Of a stretch of DNA of 64,000 nt, positions 1 through 10,748 are shown piece after piece. The DNA lies in NCBI GenBank assembly GCA_000469685.2, contig LS997563.1, positions 24,647,897-24,711,896 on the forward strand. Direction: 5' to 3'. This DNA comes from Haemonchus contortus (taxonomy: Eukaryota; Nematoda; Chromadorea; Rhabditida; Trichostrongylidae). Both the position numbers and the translations under genes were made by a program. Each line of letters starts with the position of its first letter. Position 1 is the first letter of the stretch. Under the pieces are notes generated by a model. It did no database searches and was not told where the DNA came from. It was given only the letters and a program-made list of their open reading frames with translations.

Positions 1-195
1 TTCAGCTACGTGTATCTCGGTGGAGAAGGCAGCATAATGGACGACATAGTTTCGGAAAAGCATATTTAGATGCGCTCGTGGTGGACACTCAAGAACATCG
101 AAGGAATAGTGAAGAAGACAAATAATCTGTCCTAGCGGTTACTGTTTGACGTTACTATCCTTTCTGCTTTGACGCATTCCTCCGAGCACACATAT

Positions 196-379
196 GCTGC
201 TTTCATAGTCCGCCGGCCGGCGCGCCGGCGGAGGCAGTGCCAGGGAGGAGGAGGGAGGCAGACAGATAGGCAGACAGTCCACGCCCCTTGGAAGGGGCGT
301 GGATTGTTTGCCTTACACTGTCTGCCTCCCTCCTCCCCCTAGCACTGCCTCGGCCGGCCGGCGGACTGTGAAAGCAGCC
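196..379. repeat. Long GC-rich palindrome (about 90-bp arms)
   Basis: The sequence from 196 to about 288 is repeated in inverted orientation up to 379, with a few mismatches. Both outer arms contain GCTGCTTTCA followed by AGTCCGCCGGCCGG, and the centre is the perfect inverted pair CCACGCCCCTT/AAGGGGCGTGG. The inner arms are polypurine/polypyrimidine (GGGAGGAGGAGGGAGG against its complement). It could be a foldback or MITE-type element or a hairpin-forming locus. No coding sequence is evident; the open frames across it arise from the palindrome. Confidence 0.85.
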
Positions 380-1955
380 ATGGACTCTAAGAAAGCACGA
401 TGAACATGCAACCAGAGTCATTCAATGTGTTATGAAAAGAGATGCCATGAGCTTCCCGATACACGCACAAGCAGAGAGGATCCAAAATCCCAAGCTCCGT
501 CAGAAAACGTAGATCAGGCACACAGTAGCGTAGTAGAACAAAGCAAAAACAAGATGAGCAAGGCACTTTATGCGATTTTGCCATGACCGTATAACCAAGG
601 CGATTATTGAGTGGTGATGTCAAGCAGCAGGACATTGGCCAGTTCATTTCTCAGTTTTTCTGGAAAAGTTCTGATCGGGAAATAGTCTTCTCGTGTCGCT
701 AGGATAAGGAAGGCCTGACGAATTTGATGGTTCATAACGAATACGATTTTGGAGTCAACTAGAGCGAACCGATGATCAACGAGACGGTAGTTGGTATGCA
801 GGTTGTTCCAAAATTATGGGCGCCTATTCCCTCCTATCTCCTAATTGCAATGCATTTGGAGCTTGTAAGCTGAACTATAAACCTTTGTGTGCGTTCACTA
901 TCATTATGTGCAACAGCAAGCTACAATTACATTTCAAAATACAATTTACTAGCATGTCGCACGTGCTCAATTTCATCCCAACCATTCTTAACTCTCTCAG
1001 AACCACTTCAAGCTGGGATTGCGATTCTGACAGGTTCTCTTCTAGTCAGGGACCACGCAGAGGGTTAATGAAGTTGGGCGTCGGCACAACTGCTGAACGA
1101 TTTCGGCTCGGCTCTGTGCGCTGGAATACCTTTTGATAAAAAGACCGCGGGATGTTCTAGAAAGTGGAGTCGAATCGACGCTTCAGTACCTCCATCAATA
1201 TGCTCTTTGGGTGCACGACTTTGTTAATATTCACGCCGGCACTGACAAAACCACCAACCTCTTTTCATTGCCCGTACTCCAATAGACATTTTTTGTTGTT
1301 TTCATAACAATTTCTGCACGAGAGATTGAAATATCGATGTTTCTATCCAGAACGCCATCGCTTTATTTGTTGAAGATTGCTTCTGTCGTGAAAAGTTTCT
1401 TGTCAGTGAAACTGATCGAGTTATGCGTGCCCCACTCAAGTGAGTTAGCAGCCTTTTGCATTGTTTAGCCCTACAACTTCTGTCAAGATCGGAAAGGAAG
1501 TGGCTTTTATGCAGACCATAGCTATGGCAATGAAGCTTCTAACAATCCGCCAGATCGACAACTCTCTTGATTCCTGCTCAGTTGCCTCCCTTTCCAGGGG
1601 TCACTCAGGATCCCCATCAACTAGCAAACGGGCTATTCTAGTGGTCCTGTCCATGCCAAAACTGACCCTTTTACCTCCTTCGACTTTGTCTTTTTGCTTC
1701 CCTGTGTCATTTTGTAGACTGCTGCACGGTGTTGTTCGGGATAAAAAGTTTCCATCACGTCCTTCAGCCTCTTGCATGCGAATGCTTGTAAATGGCATTG
1801 AATGAGGCTTCACAATCTTGAGCATACTGTGAGCCTCACTCCGGTAGCCATGCACATTGCAAGAAAACCCTCGTGCGCAACTGAACAATAGCAAATGGAG
1901 GCAAGTTAACAAACTATTTCTACCACAAAGTTTCTGAATCTTTGCTCATGATTTT
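380..1955. other. No gene recognised; AT-rich unassigned DNA
   Basis: Open frames of 100-114 codons occur on both strands (816-1136 plus, 1461-1805 plus, 1601-1912 minus). They overlap each other, match no family I recognise and lack plausible splice structure. I see no RNA gene or terminal repeats here. Confidence 0.5.
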
Positions 1956-1959
1956 GGGA

Positions 1960-2400
1960 CATCATGTATGTGATATAAGATCAGTGCAATTGGTATTAAG
2001 TATGCGCCGATGCTTATGCCTAATACCAGAAGTCTCGATCTATTGCTTTTCATCATGATAATGATCACCCATTAAAGATTTAACTGTCAAGCGACCAAAG
2101 CCCTGACTTGCACTCAACACAATCAGATGTCATTACCAATGGAACGTATTTTCTCTATTTCTCTTATTTGTAAGGCAGTAACTAAGTGTTGGCATGTCGG
2201 TATGTCGGTTTGTCGGTTTGTGTGTTTGCCTGTCTGTCCGTCCGTGAAACTCATGATTACGACAAAGGTATTGATACGGACAACCCAGCTCGATTCAACA
2301 TTTCCTTCTTATGTATAAAGCAGTGACTCGGTGGGTAGGTTAATGGAGTAAAGTGAGCACTGCGAAGTGAAGCGAGTAGCGTGAAGTGAAGTGGGTAATT
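1960..2400. repeat. Dispersed repeat with TGTCGGT minisatellite
   Basis: Short GTCGGTATGTCGGTTTGTCGG-like units occur at about 2195-2250, followed by a segment with GTGAGCACTGCGAAGTGAAG. The same two blocks occur in inverted orientation and opposite order at 32.4-32.65 kb. A further piece (about 1990-2100, CCGATGCTTATGCC then AAGATTTAACTG) recurs diverged at 11.52-11.64 kb. This is a multi-copy family; its class is not certain. Confidence 0.6.
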
Positions 2401-2809
2401 CAGAACTGCGATTTCGATCTGTACTGGCATCGTGTTATGTTTATACAATAATCGGAAGTGATAATGTATTTGAGGGACCTCCGCTTTTTTTCGAACGTTC
2501 CTTAGCCGAGCCCATACACTTTTTTGACTTGAGCTTCAGGATCACCGAGGTGGGTGAGCCAGTTGAATATTCACCTCACACCCCATCCTAGCTTTTGAAC
2601 GAGTAATCATTTCACCCCAACCCAACGCTCCTCACTCCTGAGGCCTAGGTAGAAACTATGTCCTTCTGCCTAGAACCGACTCCCAGCACAGATAAGGTCG
2701 GCTACCCCTCCTGAACACTCAAGCTCTCAGGTCAGAGTTTAGTAGAAGCGATATCGTCTCGTCCCCCCTCCCCATTGCCTTTTCTGACTGCTCTGTGAAA
2801 GTAAATAAA

Positions 2810-2846
2810 TAATTAGGCCTGGCGTAAGCCGGGCGACCTGACTAGT
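2810..2846 (+). repeat. Hairpin plus CTAG: candidate Helitron 3' end
   Basis: The stem-loop CCTGGCGTAAGCCGGGC is followed a few bases later by CTAG and then T. Helitrons characteristically end with a short GC-rich hairpin 6-12 bases before CTRR and insert before a T. Related hairpins occur at about 11.39 kb and at about 15.23 and 15.27 kb. The assignment is inference from motif shape only. Confidence 0.4.
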
Positions 2847-2849
2847 AAA

Positions 2850-3475
2850 ACATAAATTGGAAATCAACGACAATTTGTCGCATATCATCGAAGCAAAGCG
2901 GGCAACCCGTAATCCTCCATCGTCACAAACCTTGCTGAGCAGTAAACTAATATCAAGTAATAAACCAAATTTTCATGTGCTTACAATGTGTTGCCTTTAA
3001 CTAATCTCTGCCACTGTACTCACCCGTTTATCGAATGAAACATATCCAAAAGTCAGAGGTGGATCGTAAATAGCTAACCTGGTAAAGAGCTCTTGCTCTC
3101 TGAAGCCCGTTAGCTGCTCTTATCAATTGCTTGTCAATCCCAGTCACAGATATCTACGATCATGTCACATCCTACATCGCCTATGGAAAGGCCGTGGTTT
3201 CACTGCCAACAAGAAGTGCTTATAAATCTTTGTCACCAATCACCTACGGTCTTTTCACATAACGCACCACCTTCTGAAGTTTCAAGTCTCCACTGTTCAT
3301 AAGAAGGGCATTAAAACACTAGTGACCTTCTATAGCTCTTTGTCTAGCAGTTACTATCGTTCCTATCGCCAAACATTTACGGTGTGCTCTTAACTCACGC
3401 TTAACTTATACAAAATATTATCTTCTCCTATCACCTACCATCATCCCTTATTGCCGCCTTCACCCCTACCGAACG
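2850..3475. other. Unassigned DNA
   Basis: No coding frame of note, no inverted terminal repeats and no RNA gene can be seen. The stretch is AT-rich. Confidence 0.4.
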
Positions 3476-3479
3476 TTTC

Positions 3480-3720
3480 CTCCTTCGAACGCTTCAAGTA
3501 GAAGAGAACAGGACATTTATTTCGCGCACCCTGCCCATGCGACCCGTTCCTGCAATCTACCATAAGTGTTCTTATCCTGAATCCGTATTTCCACCAGATT
3601 TGAACACTATAGGTTCACGGGAATAGGAGTTACAAATTCCTGTCAAGCACGCACACACGCACACACATACACACACAGTCAAACCAACAGAACACTCATC
3701 GCATTTATGTCTGTACATAG
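3480..3720 (-). repeat. Diverged copy of a dispersed repeat (minus)
   Basis: It contains, in order, a TTTCGCGCACCCTGCCC-like block, ACCATAAGTGTTC, a TTTGAACA block and GGAGTTACAAATTC. These are reverse-complement equivalents of the blocks in the 4.14-4.52 kb repeat units and of the 12.1-12.54 kb tandem array. A short CACACA microsatellite lies at 3648-3677. Confidence 0.6.
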
Positions 3721-4140
3721 TGCTCCATCCTCCCTCTCCCATTTCCATTTTCACTCAAAGGCACAGTCACGTAAAAATTGATTTGTGAGAGTTTTACCTT
3801 TAGTAAACCTGTGACACCTGAGCATAGCCTAAGAGGCGCTGTCGGGTCAAAAAATGGCCAAGAAAGGGCGGCTCCAGAAAGAGCCTACTCGGCGTACACA
3901 CCAACGTAAACGAGTTCTAAAACGTTGAAGCGTTGTAGGATCTGTCCAACACTCCTTCCGTGCGTCACGTTCTCGTCAAAGCTCTAAGTTTCATTTTTCT
4001 TTAAGCCTCTTTTTTTCTACAAACATGCCGGTTCTCGCGTCTTCTTCGTGACTTGTGCACTACCCTAGGCTATCGTGCTTGTATAATCCGCTACGAGTGT
4101 CTGTTGGTACGTTTGTGTGTGCATGTGCGTATTTGTCCCA

Positions 4141-4525
4141 CCGGAAATTCATAGCTACTGTCCCACTAGACATAGAGCATCCAAATTTGATAGGAATACA
4201 GGCGGCAGGATGGATCACTTATGGTGGGTGGCATGAACGGACGCCGCCTACAAGAAGTGTGGTTTGCGCGAGAAACAGGGGTTATGAATTTTCTCACTGT
4301 TTTGTGAGAAAATTCATAACCCCTGTTTGGGTGGACCTAGAGCGTACAATTTTTGTGTGAGTACATGTGGCAGGACGGGAACACCGATGGTGGGTGACAC
4401 CGACTCCCACGGTGTCGGGGCATGCGCAAAAGACACTAATGTGAGCCTAGAGCGCTCAAATCCGGTAGGAGTACGTGGGACATGATGGAAATACTTATGG
4501 TACAATAATAGGCGGGACAAGACTT
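4141..4525 (+). repeat. Three tandem diverged units of a dispersed repeat
   Basis: Each unit carries GAAATTCATA, ACTGTCCC, a CCTAGAGCGTTCAAAT-like block, GTAGGAATA, GGCAGGATGGA and ACTTATGGTGGGTGGC in the same order. The first two units are joined by a perfect 25-bp inverted repeat (4273-4297 with 4304-4328). The same family is found inverted at 3.5 kb and 12.1-12.54 kb. A further copy is split by the MULE at 7.6/10.75 kb. No protein is evident. Confidence 0.75.
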
Positions 4526-4529
4526 CACG

Positions 4530-5640
4530 GCGGGGGGTGTAAGAGCGTGCGTGAAATGAGCGTGATCTTCGCGAATTTGCGCGAAGAAGTAGAAAAAAAA
4601 AGAGGAGAATGAAGCAATTTACCTATTCACACATGAGTTGAGTAGAAGTCCGTTCATGACGGGGAAGGCGCTCACGAAGTGTATCGGGTGTGTATGTGTA
4701 TGCATTTAGCCGAAAACGATTACATTCTGTTCTACTGTGCGAGCGTCCCAATTTGGATAGGAAGCAGGCGACATGCCATTTTCACTTGGAAAGGAGGAGC
4801 AGCCGGCGTTAGCTACTCGTCTAAAACTAGGTTCTCAAAATTATCGTGAACCGTGCCTCCAAAACGGGCTAAGTTGATCATCATTTTTTTGTCTGCAAGT
4901 AGTCTTATTGACTGAAAAACTACATGAACAGCCCTTAATCACAAATAGCCATCGAAAAACAGCTTACCAGATGATATTACTGGAGCATCTTTGGAAGAAT
5001 TCTTAGTCACTTTTTCTTTGTTTTTCTCTTGTGTCTTCTTTACAATCTGTGGATCTGCTTGACCCTCTGTCATGAAGTGTAGTTCCATCTTTTCTATCGC
5101 TCAACTATATGACCCCTACATACCATTTTTTGTATTTCCTTTACCTGCAATATTCTTCTTGTCCACTTTTTCAGCGCTTCCCTCATGCGGGTTCTTCTAA
5201 AGAAGAAGAAATTAGCAGCATTAAAGGACATCAAAGTGTGCCTCATTCAATATTGATGATGGGAATCGAGCTTTGTACCGAAACAGGCATGCGTCCGATG
5301 CTTTTCTCCTCTCTCGGCTGAACACACAAGCTAACAAAACTTATAGAACCGAAGAAACACAAAAGTTGCTGAAATGAACACTGAGCTTATCCAGAAAACC
5401 AACAAATTTTCCTCCCTTCTAAGAGTTAATTCACTCACCATCAATAGTTCTATCATGAAAGACCTACTGACATTCACACAAGAATGGAAATGGCGCTCTC
5501 TCTTCTTGAATGAGCGAAATAAATCATATCATAATCAAGTTGTTCAATGCAACTGCACATTCTACTATGTGTATGAGCAAGTGTTTATTTGCGTATATGC
5601 ACATACATACATGCCTCATATGATTAACAACTATGTAAAT
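4530..5640. other. Unassigned AT-rich DNA
   Basis: A partial repeat copy is visible near 4740-4775. A 120-codon open frame (5374-5736) has low-complexity, Tyr-rich content and no recognisable domain, so I do not call it a gene. Confidence 0.4.
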
Positions 5641-5650
5641 ATATTATATT

Positions 5651-5705
5651 TATACCAGCCAACTGGTCCGCCTTTACTTATACCAGTCAAATGGTCCGCC
5701 TTACG
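5651..5705 (+). repeat. Two-copy tandem duplication, about 28 bp
   Basis: The unit TATACCAGCCAACTGGTCCG plus CCTTTACT is followed by a second copy differing at a few positions. It is a short local duplication with no obvious function. Confidence 0.8.
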
Positions 5706-6001
5706 CTGGGTTCCCCTTCTTTCTGTTACTAAGTAGGGATACACGGTTGATCTTCTTCCAGGAACAATTTATTCATTTCTCGTCACTGAATTGTTCAAGG
5801 TTAACTCCTCATTTACGCAGACAGTGCAAATACGGCGAGGGACGCATGCACTGCCTAGTCAACAGAAGCCTTCAATGATACCCACGTTGCCGAATGACGA
5901 TAGAAAGACTATTAAATGTTCAAATTCACAGCCTTTCTTATCGTCATGTATATACTCCTACAACATGTAATTCTCTAAGTGTGTCTGTTGGTGTGTCCGT
6001 A

Positions 6002-7559
6002 CTGGTCAGTGAAGTATGCGTTTTCACTTTTTCAAAGGTAACTTCCGCAAAACTCAAGCTTTCATCTTGAAACTGAAACAGTAGGAAACATGGACAGTTA
6101 CTAACATTATACTGGTGTAACAGTCCAGAAGCCCACATACAGCCAAATTTGGCGCTTTATTTTCAAATCGCCCGCCAACACACTTCCAATTTCTATAACT
6201 GGTGGGTTTTTATATTAAGAATTTTGGGTGGTTCTTGTTGTTTTGAGTCACGTCATGCACTTACTAAACTATTAAGGCTATGGTAAGGCATTCCGGAATC
6301 CGTAACTTGCGGCAAGACCAAATTGACGCCATAATTCGGAGCTTCCACGAAGGCTTAACATCTAGGCAAGTTTCCGAGATTCAAGGAGTTTCAGTCAGAT
6401 GTGTTCAAGCGATTTGGAGGAAACCAAGGACACAGGATCTGTTGAGGTCAAAAAACACCCAGGAGGAGCAAGAATGACATCTGGTCTTGTCGACAGGAAC
6501 ATTGTACGTCTTGCAAGGAATGACCGCAAACCTCACTGCGGCTGAGATTCTTCGCGAAATATCGACACCCGAAGGACCAAACCCATCCTTGAGCACTGTA
6601 CAACGTCGTCTGAGAGAGGCGGGTCTGTTTGGACGTCGTCCAGCAAAGAAGCCACTGATTTCTGCCAAGAATCGCAAGGCGCGTCTCGATTGGGCTCATG
6701 CTCACAAGATCTGGACCGTTAGCAGTGGCGGAAGGTCATCTGGAGCGACGAATCGAAGTTTTTGCTGTTCGGGACGGATGGAATCAAGTTTGTACGGCGT
6801 CCTATTGGTACCAGATACCATCCAAGTTACCAGTTGCCGACCGTGAAGGGTGGTGGAGGTTCGGTGATGGTTCACGGTAGCTTTTGTGGCGAAGGAGTTG
6901 GTCCCCTCCACCGGATCGAGGGAGAGATGGATGCGAAGATGTACCTTAATATTATGGAAACTGTTATCTGGCCGTTTGTCCGTATACTGCTCGCCGTGGC
7001 TTCATTTTCCAACAGGACAACGACCCGAAACACAAATGGTTCCGAGACAACAACGTCCCTCTGCTGATGTAGCCGTCCCAGACTCCCGATTTGAATCCCA
7101 TCGAAAATTTATGGGAAAGAGTTGAGCATCGTGTAAAAGGCCTCAGAGCTCGAAACGAGCACGAAAAGTTCATTCAGCTGAAGACGGCATGGGAGAACAT
7201 CCCACAGGAGGAGATCGACAAGCTCATCGAGTCCATGCCACGCCGATGCCAAGCGGTCATTGACGCCAGAGGTTATGCAACAAAGTATTAATGTCGTAGG
7301 TGTTATATTGCTATTATACAAGTTGTTGCGTTAAGTAATTGGAAATTAGGACAGATTAAAGATTATAGAGGCATGATTGTGTTTGGCTAGAAAAAGATGT
7401 AAAGCCTTTCAAAATATTTCACAATTTACTTAGACAGCTGAGAACATGCTCCCTCACCACTTTCCTTGATAGGTATTCATCAAGGAAAAACCAGATGAAA
7501 GGGTAGTCATTTAAAGAAGTTACGATCGAAAAAATGAAAACGCATACTTCACTGACCGG
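6002..7559 (+). mobile_element. Full-length Tc1/mariner element with TIRs and TA duplication
   Basis: Inverted terminal repeats of about 45 bp begin CTGGTCAGTGAAGTATGCG on the left and CCGGTCAGTGAAGTATGCG on the right when read inward. Both ends are flanked by TA (6000-6001 and 7560-7561), the expected Tc1/mariner target duplication. The 1,558-bp length and the single transposase between the TIRs fit a complete-length Tc1-family element. The transposase is frameshifted, so the copy is probably inactive. The element ends only about 55 bp before the neighbouring MULE target duplication. Confidence 0.88.
6280..7291 (+). pseudogene. Tc1-family DDE transposase, frameshifted
   Basis: It would catalyse cut-and-paste transposition at TA sites. 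The N-terminal helix-turn-helix region begins MVRHSGIRNLRQDQIDAI with SRQVSEIQGVS as the recognition helix part. Further frames give TAAEILREIS, PSLSTVQRRLREAG, the first catalytic Asp in IWSDESKF (about 6737-6760), the second in QQDNDPKH (about 7013-7036), and the Glu in DLNPIENLWE (about 7088-7117). The spacing fits DD34E. The reading frame is broken several times (near 6475, 6535, 6715 and 7000) and by a TAG near 7066. Length and motif order match a normal ~340-residue Tc1 transposase, so this is a dead copy of a once complete gene. Confidence 0.9.
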
Positions 7560-7579
7560 TACAGCAATTTTGGACCTCA

Positions 7580-7622
7580 AATTCATAACCACCGTTTACG
7601 TGGACCTAGAGCGTTCAAACCC
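7580..7622 (+). repeat. Left part of a dispersed repeat interrupted by the MULE
   Basis: ATTCATAACC, CGTGGACCTAGAGCG and TTCAAACCC match the start of the units at 4.14-4.5 kb. The matching continuation (AGTAGGAATA, GGCGACAGGATGG) resumes at 10,749 after the MULE, so the MULE split this copy. Confidence 0.85.
7614..7622. repeat. MULE target-site duplication, left copy
   Basis: TTCAAACCC at 7614-7622 is exactly repeated at 10,749-10,757, immediately outside the two terminal inverted repeats. Nine base pairs is the typical Mutator-superfamily duplication length. Confidence 0.92.
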
Positions 7623-7745
7623 GGGTGAGCCAATTTGTGTCCAATTGTAATTACTGTAATTACTTCGCACCTTCCTCGCCCAGCCACTCACCCGCCTGGG
7701 GGGTGACCTTCCTTAATTGGATGGCTGGTGACCTCTTTGCCAGAC
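7623..7745 (+). repeat. MULE left terminal inverted repeat
   Basis: This stretch (ATTTGTGTCCAATTGTAATT, TACTGTAATTACTTCGCACC, GGTGACC and ATTGG blocks) is found inverted at 10,605-10,748. The outermost ~12 bp are more diverged than the following ~100 bp. Confidence 0.9.
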
Positions 7746-8116
7746 AACTAGCCTCACGTCTAACAATATCGATTGCGTGAGTGGGAAACTACGATACATT
7801 TAAAGCATGAGAAATAAAATAAAGCAAAACAAAAAAATATGAAATGCATAAACAAAAAAAACAAAAGAAGGTGTGGAGGGTAAAATAAGCATTGGAAATA
7901 TCATAAGAAGGGGTAAAGAATTTATCGCACTGTATTGGATTCAGCATTCATTCTCACAAGACGCCTGTAGGCAAACTAGTTAAGAGGGTGTCCCTTTCAC
8001 ACTTTTTTTAACACCCTGTATCGCTTTGTTTCGACACCGCCAGTAGGTCATTCGAAGGTATTCAAACATGTGGATGAAAGCATCATAAATCACCTCTGTA
8101 CTGTGTTTGTCATCGC

Positions 8117-10459
8117 ATGAGCACAATGTCTGATTTGTACTACTCCGGATTCGACCGCAGCGCCTCGGGAATACCTGCTCCTGTTGCTCCTTCTTATTTT
8201 TCCGAATCCCTATATTTAGCTAGCCCACCACAACACACCGTACCACCTCTCTTTCATGTATCTGCACCCCTTCTACCCCTTGCACCTCTCCTTTCTGTTT
8301 CCTCGAGTGCTGTAGCTTCGAATTTTTTTTATTTGCCCTCAGCACCCGCGAGCAATGTGAACTCTGTAAACCAAAACCTTACTTTTTCAGAGACCCTAGA
8401 GGCTGCTACGGCTACTACAAATGGACACATCCAAGAGCCAACATATGTTGGCGAAAGGCAGGTAAGCAAGATGGGGAAGCATGACGTACTAATATACCGG
8501 ATTCCAGGTACAACACGTTCTCTTACGTTCTACCGAAAGTATATAGGCAAAAACAGTGACAGCTACGTGTGCGTTCACTGCGTGGCGGAGCAGAAAAGAG
8601 TTCGTGATGGAGGACCAGTACCACGTATCAAAGTGGGTGAAGAGACTCAAGAAAAAGCGCTTGCAACCTTTCATAACTAAAATTTAAGGTTATCGGTAAC
8701 GTATTTCTGGCTGATCCCTGCAGCATACATCACGTATGCACTCCCGGCAAGTACACCGAAGAAAGAGGGAACCGGCATGTATACAAGGTATTTTTTATAT
8801 TCACCGCTGACCACAATGCTGTATTCGAATTTTTAGGTGGCGCAGGACATAAGGAAGGATTCGTCACACGCAGGGAAGAAACCCGCTCAGGTCTATCTGG
8901 ATATGGTAGCAGCACCCCTTGAAGCTGACAATGGTGAAATCTTTGAGCATTTTTTTGGTTTGCTGAATCAAATCGAATTTTCTAATTCGACCTTTCTTCA
9001 GAAGAAGAGGAAGACTCCATAAGGGCTTCAATACGACGATCAGGATATCAAGCTCGAAGAAAAGTGTTGGCCAAGTATGTATTCCTAAACAGTGTTCTTG
9101 TTAATGTGTTAATTCTGCTTCTTTCAGCAGCGTCGGCGTATGGGTGAATCGATCTGTCAACATGGAGCATGTTCCTCTGGATTTTCGAACTCTGCGCGAC
9201 GGCTCAGTTTTCTTGCAGCACCACGCTTCCGGGTTGCACATCTACTTCTCAGTTGCAACCATTAAGGTTTGATGACTTATTACATGAGTACCTCATAAGG
9301 CGCTAATTAGATTAACATCAAATTCAGAAGCCATGCGAAGCAGGATTGCACAGTGTTGTTGCAGACGGGATGCACTCGCTGCATCCTAAGACGCTCGGAT
9401 ATCAAGCACAGCTCTACTGCGTGCACGGCGTCTGCTCTCAGGGAGTCGAGGTACCACTCCTTTACTGCATCACTGCGAAGAAAACGGAACGGACCTACGT
9501 GAAAATTTTTGGAATGTTGAAAGAAAACATCACAGGAGATGCACCTCAGCGAGTGGTGCTCGACTTCGAAAAAGCAGCTATAAAAGCTGCTCGCAAGATC
9601 TTCCCAAGAGCGTCTGTAGAAGGCTGTGCGTTTCATCTTGCACAGGCTTTAAATCGCAAAAGAGATTCTTTGGGGTTGAGACGATACACCCATGGACTGG
9701 AAAGGGAGGAGCCACACACAGAGTGGTGGGAAATAGTGAAAGGTACGTTAATAAAAAAATTTTTCAACTGACTTGAACAATTAGCTTTCTTTGCTTTTCC
9801 AGGGGTGATATTTCTTCCCCGACCACTGCTGCAACGGGTGAGGGCTCTCCAAACTCCCCCCGTCCCCACGGACCACGGCGCCTATAGAAAATGCAAAGAA
9901 TTTCTGCGCTACTTCCAAGAGACATGGTTGCGCGGTTTCTTCCAAGATATGTGGTGCAAATGGGGGCTTGAGGAACTGCGAACCACAAACTTAGCGGAAG
10001 CATTCCACAGGTAATCAATAACACAGGGCTTTTCAAGTGTATGATGTATAAGTTTTTCAGACGGCTCACAGTCCTCATAGATGTGGACCATCCGCCCTTG
10101 AGCATGCTCATTGAAGCTCTGCGGAAGCTCAACTACGAGGCGAGAGCCGCATTAACACGTCTACAGGAGGTGGCATTTTCATTGTTATCATGTTCATGAT
10201 TATGCTGAATCGTTCTCATTTGTATCTAATGCAGGACTCGAACAACGCCAAGGAGCTCCGAAAAAGAGATCGAGAAAGAAGAGAAAAGATAGCAGAAGAA
10301 ACAAGGCTGTAGGTGTTTTTGTGCAGCACACAGCATACATGCATTGCTCTTTATTGCTTTTGCAGATTTGAAGAGATATACCGGAACGGACCAAGTGACC
10401 AGCAAATAGAGCAGTTCTGTAGGAGAATGTCTAGATACGTCACCGATAAGTATACATAG
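8117..10459 (+). CDS. MULE transposase, 8 exons
   Basis: It would be the catalytic transposase of the surrounding element. Exons read: 8117-8787, 8837 to about 9083, 9128-9266, 9328-9742, 9803-10010, 10061-10169, 10235-10308 and 10366-10459. All introns are GT-AG, with matching phases from about 9083 onward. The N-terminal part has a Cys-x2-Cys (VCVHC) followed later by HHVC, a zinc-binding arrangement like those in other MULE proteins. The MULE core follows: Asp in VADGMHSLHP, Asp in VVLDFEKAA and the CxxH motif GCAFHLAQ. The C-terminus is Lys/Arg/Glu-rich and ends DKYT. Frame breaks of one base are seen near 8680 and near 8990; elsewhere the frame is open. The start was taken as the first ATG (MSTMSD). 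Pro/Ser-rich residues 10-100 are unassigned. Confidence 0.85.
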
Positions 10460-10604
10460 TTTCAAGATTATATGAAGATTTTGAATTCTTACATTGTCGT
10501 GTCCTTAACCATATTATTTTAAAGTGTATAATAATAATACTATCATTATTAACAATATCGATAATAAAGAGTTCAGTTCATAAAATCAATATCAGCACAC
10601 TGAG

Positions 10605-10748
10605 ACTGCCCGAGAGGTCACTAGCCAACCAATTAATGGAGGTCACCCCACAGGCGAGTGAGGGACTGGGCAAGGAAGGTGCGAAGGATGGGCGAGGAAG
10701 GTGCGAAGTAATTACAGTAATTACAATTGGACACAAATACCGACTCCC
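10605..10748 (-). repeat. MULE right terminal inverted repeat
   Basis: This is the reverse complement of the left TIR. It carries an extra partial copy of the GCACCTTCC(T/C)TGCCCA unit (about 20 bp), so it is slightly longer than the left arm. Confidence 0.9.

Larger units (their letters stand above)
7623..10748 (+). mobile_element. MULE (Mutator-like) DNA transposon, complete
   Basis: The 3,126-bp element is bounded by inverted repeats starting GGG and by a perfect 9-bp target duplication. It carries one spliced transposase gene on the plus strand. The two ends differ by small substitutions and by a ~20-bp duplication in the right TIR. Two apparent single-base frame breaks in the transposase suggest that this copy may not be fully functional, or that the assembly has small errors there. 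Confidence 0.92.

Noticed and set aside
5374..5736. 120-codon plus frame
   Set aside because: Low-complexity Tyr/Ile content, includes a tandem duplication, no splice or domain support.
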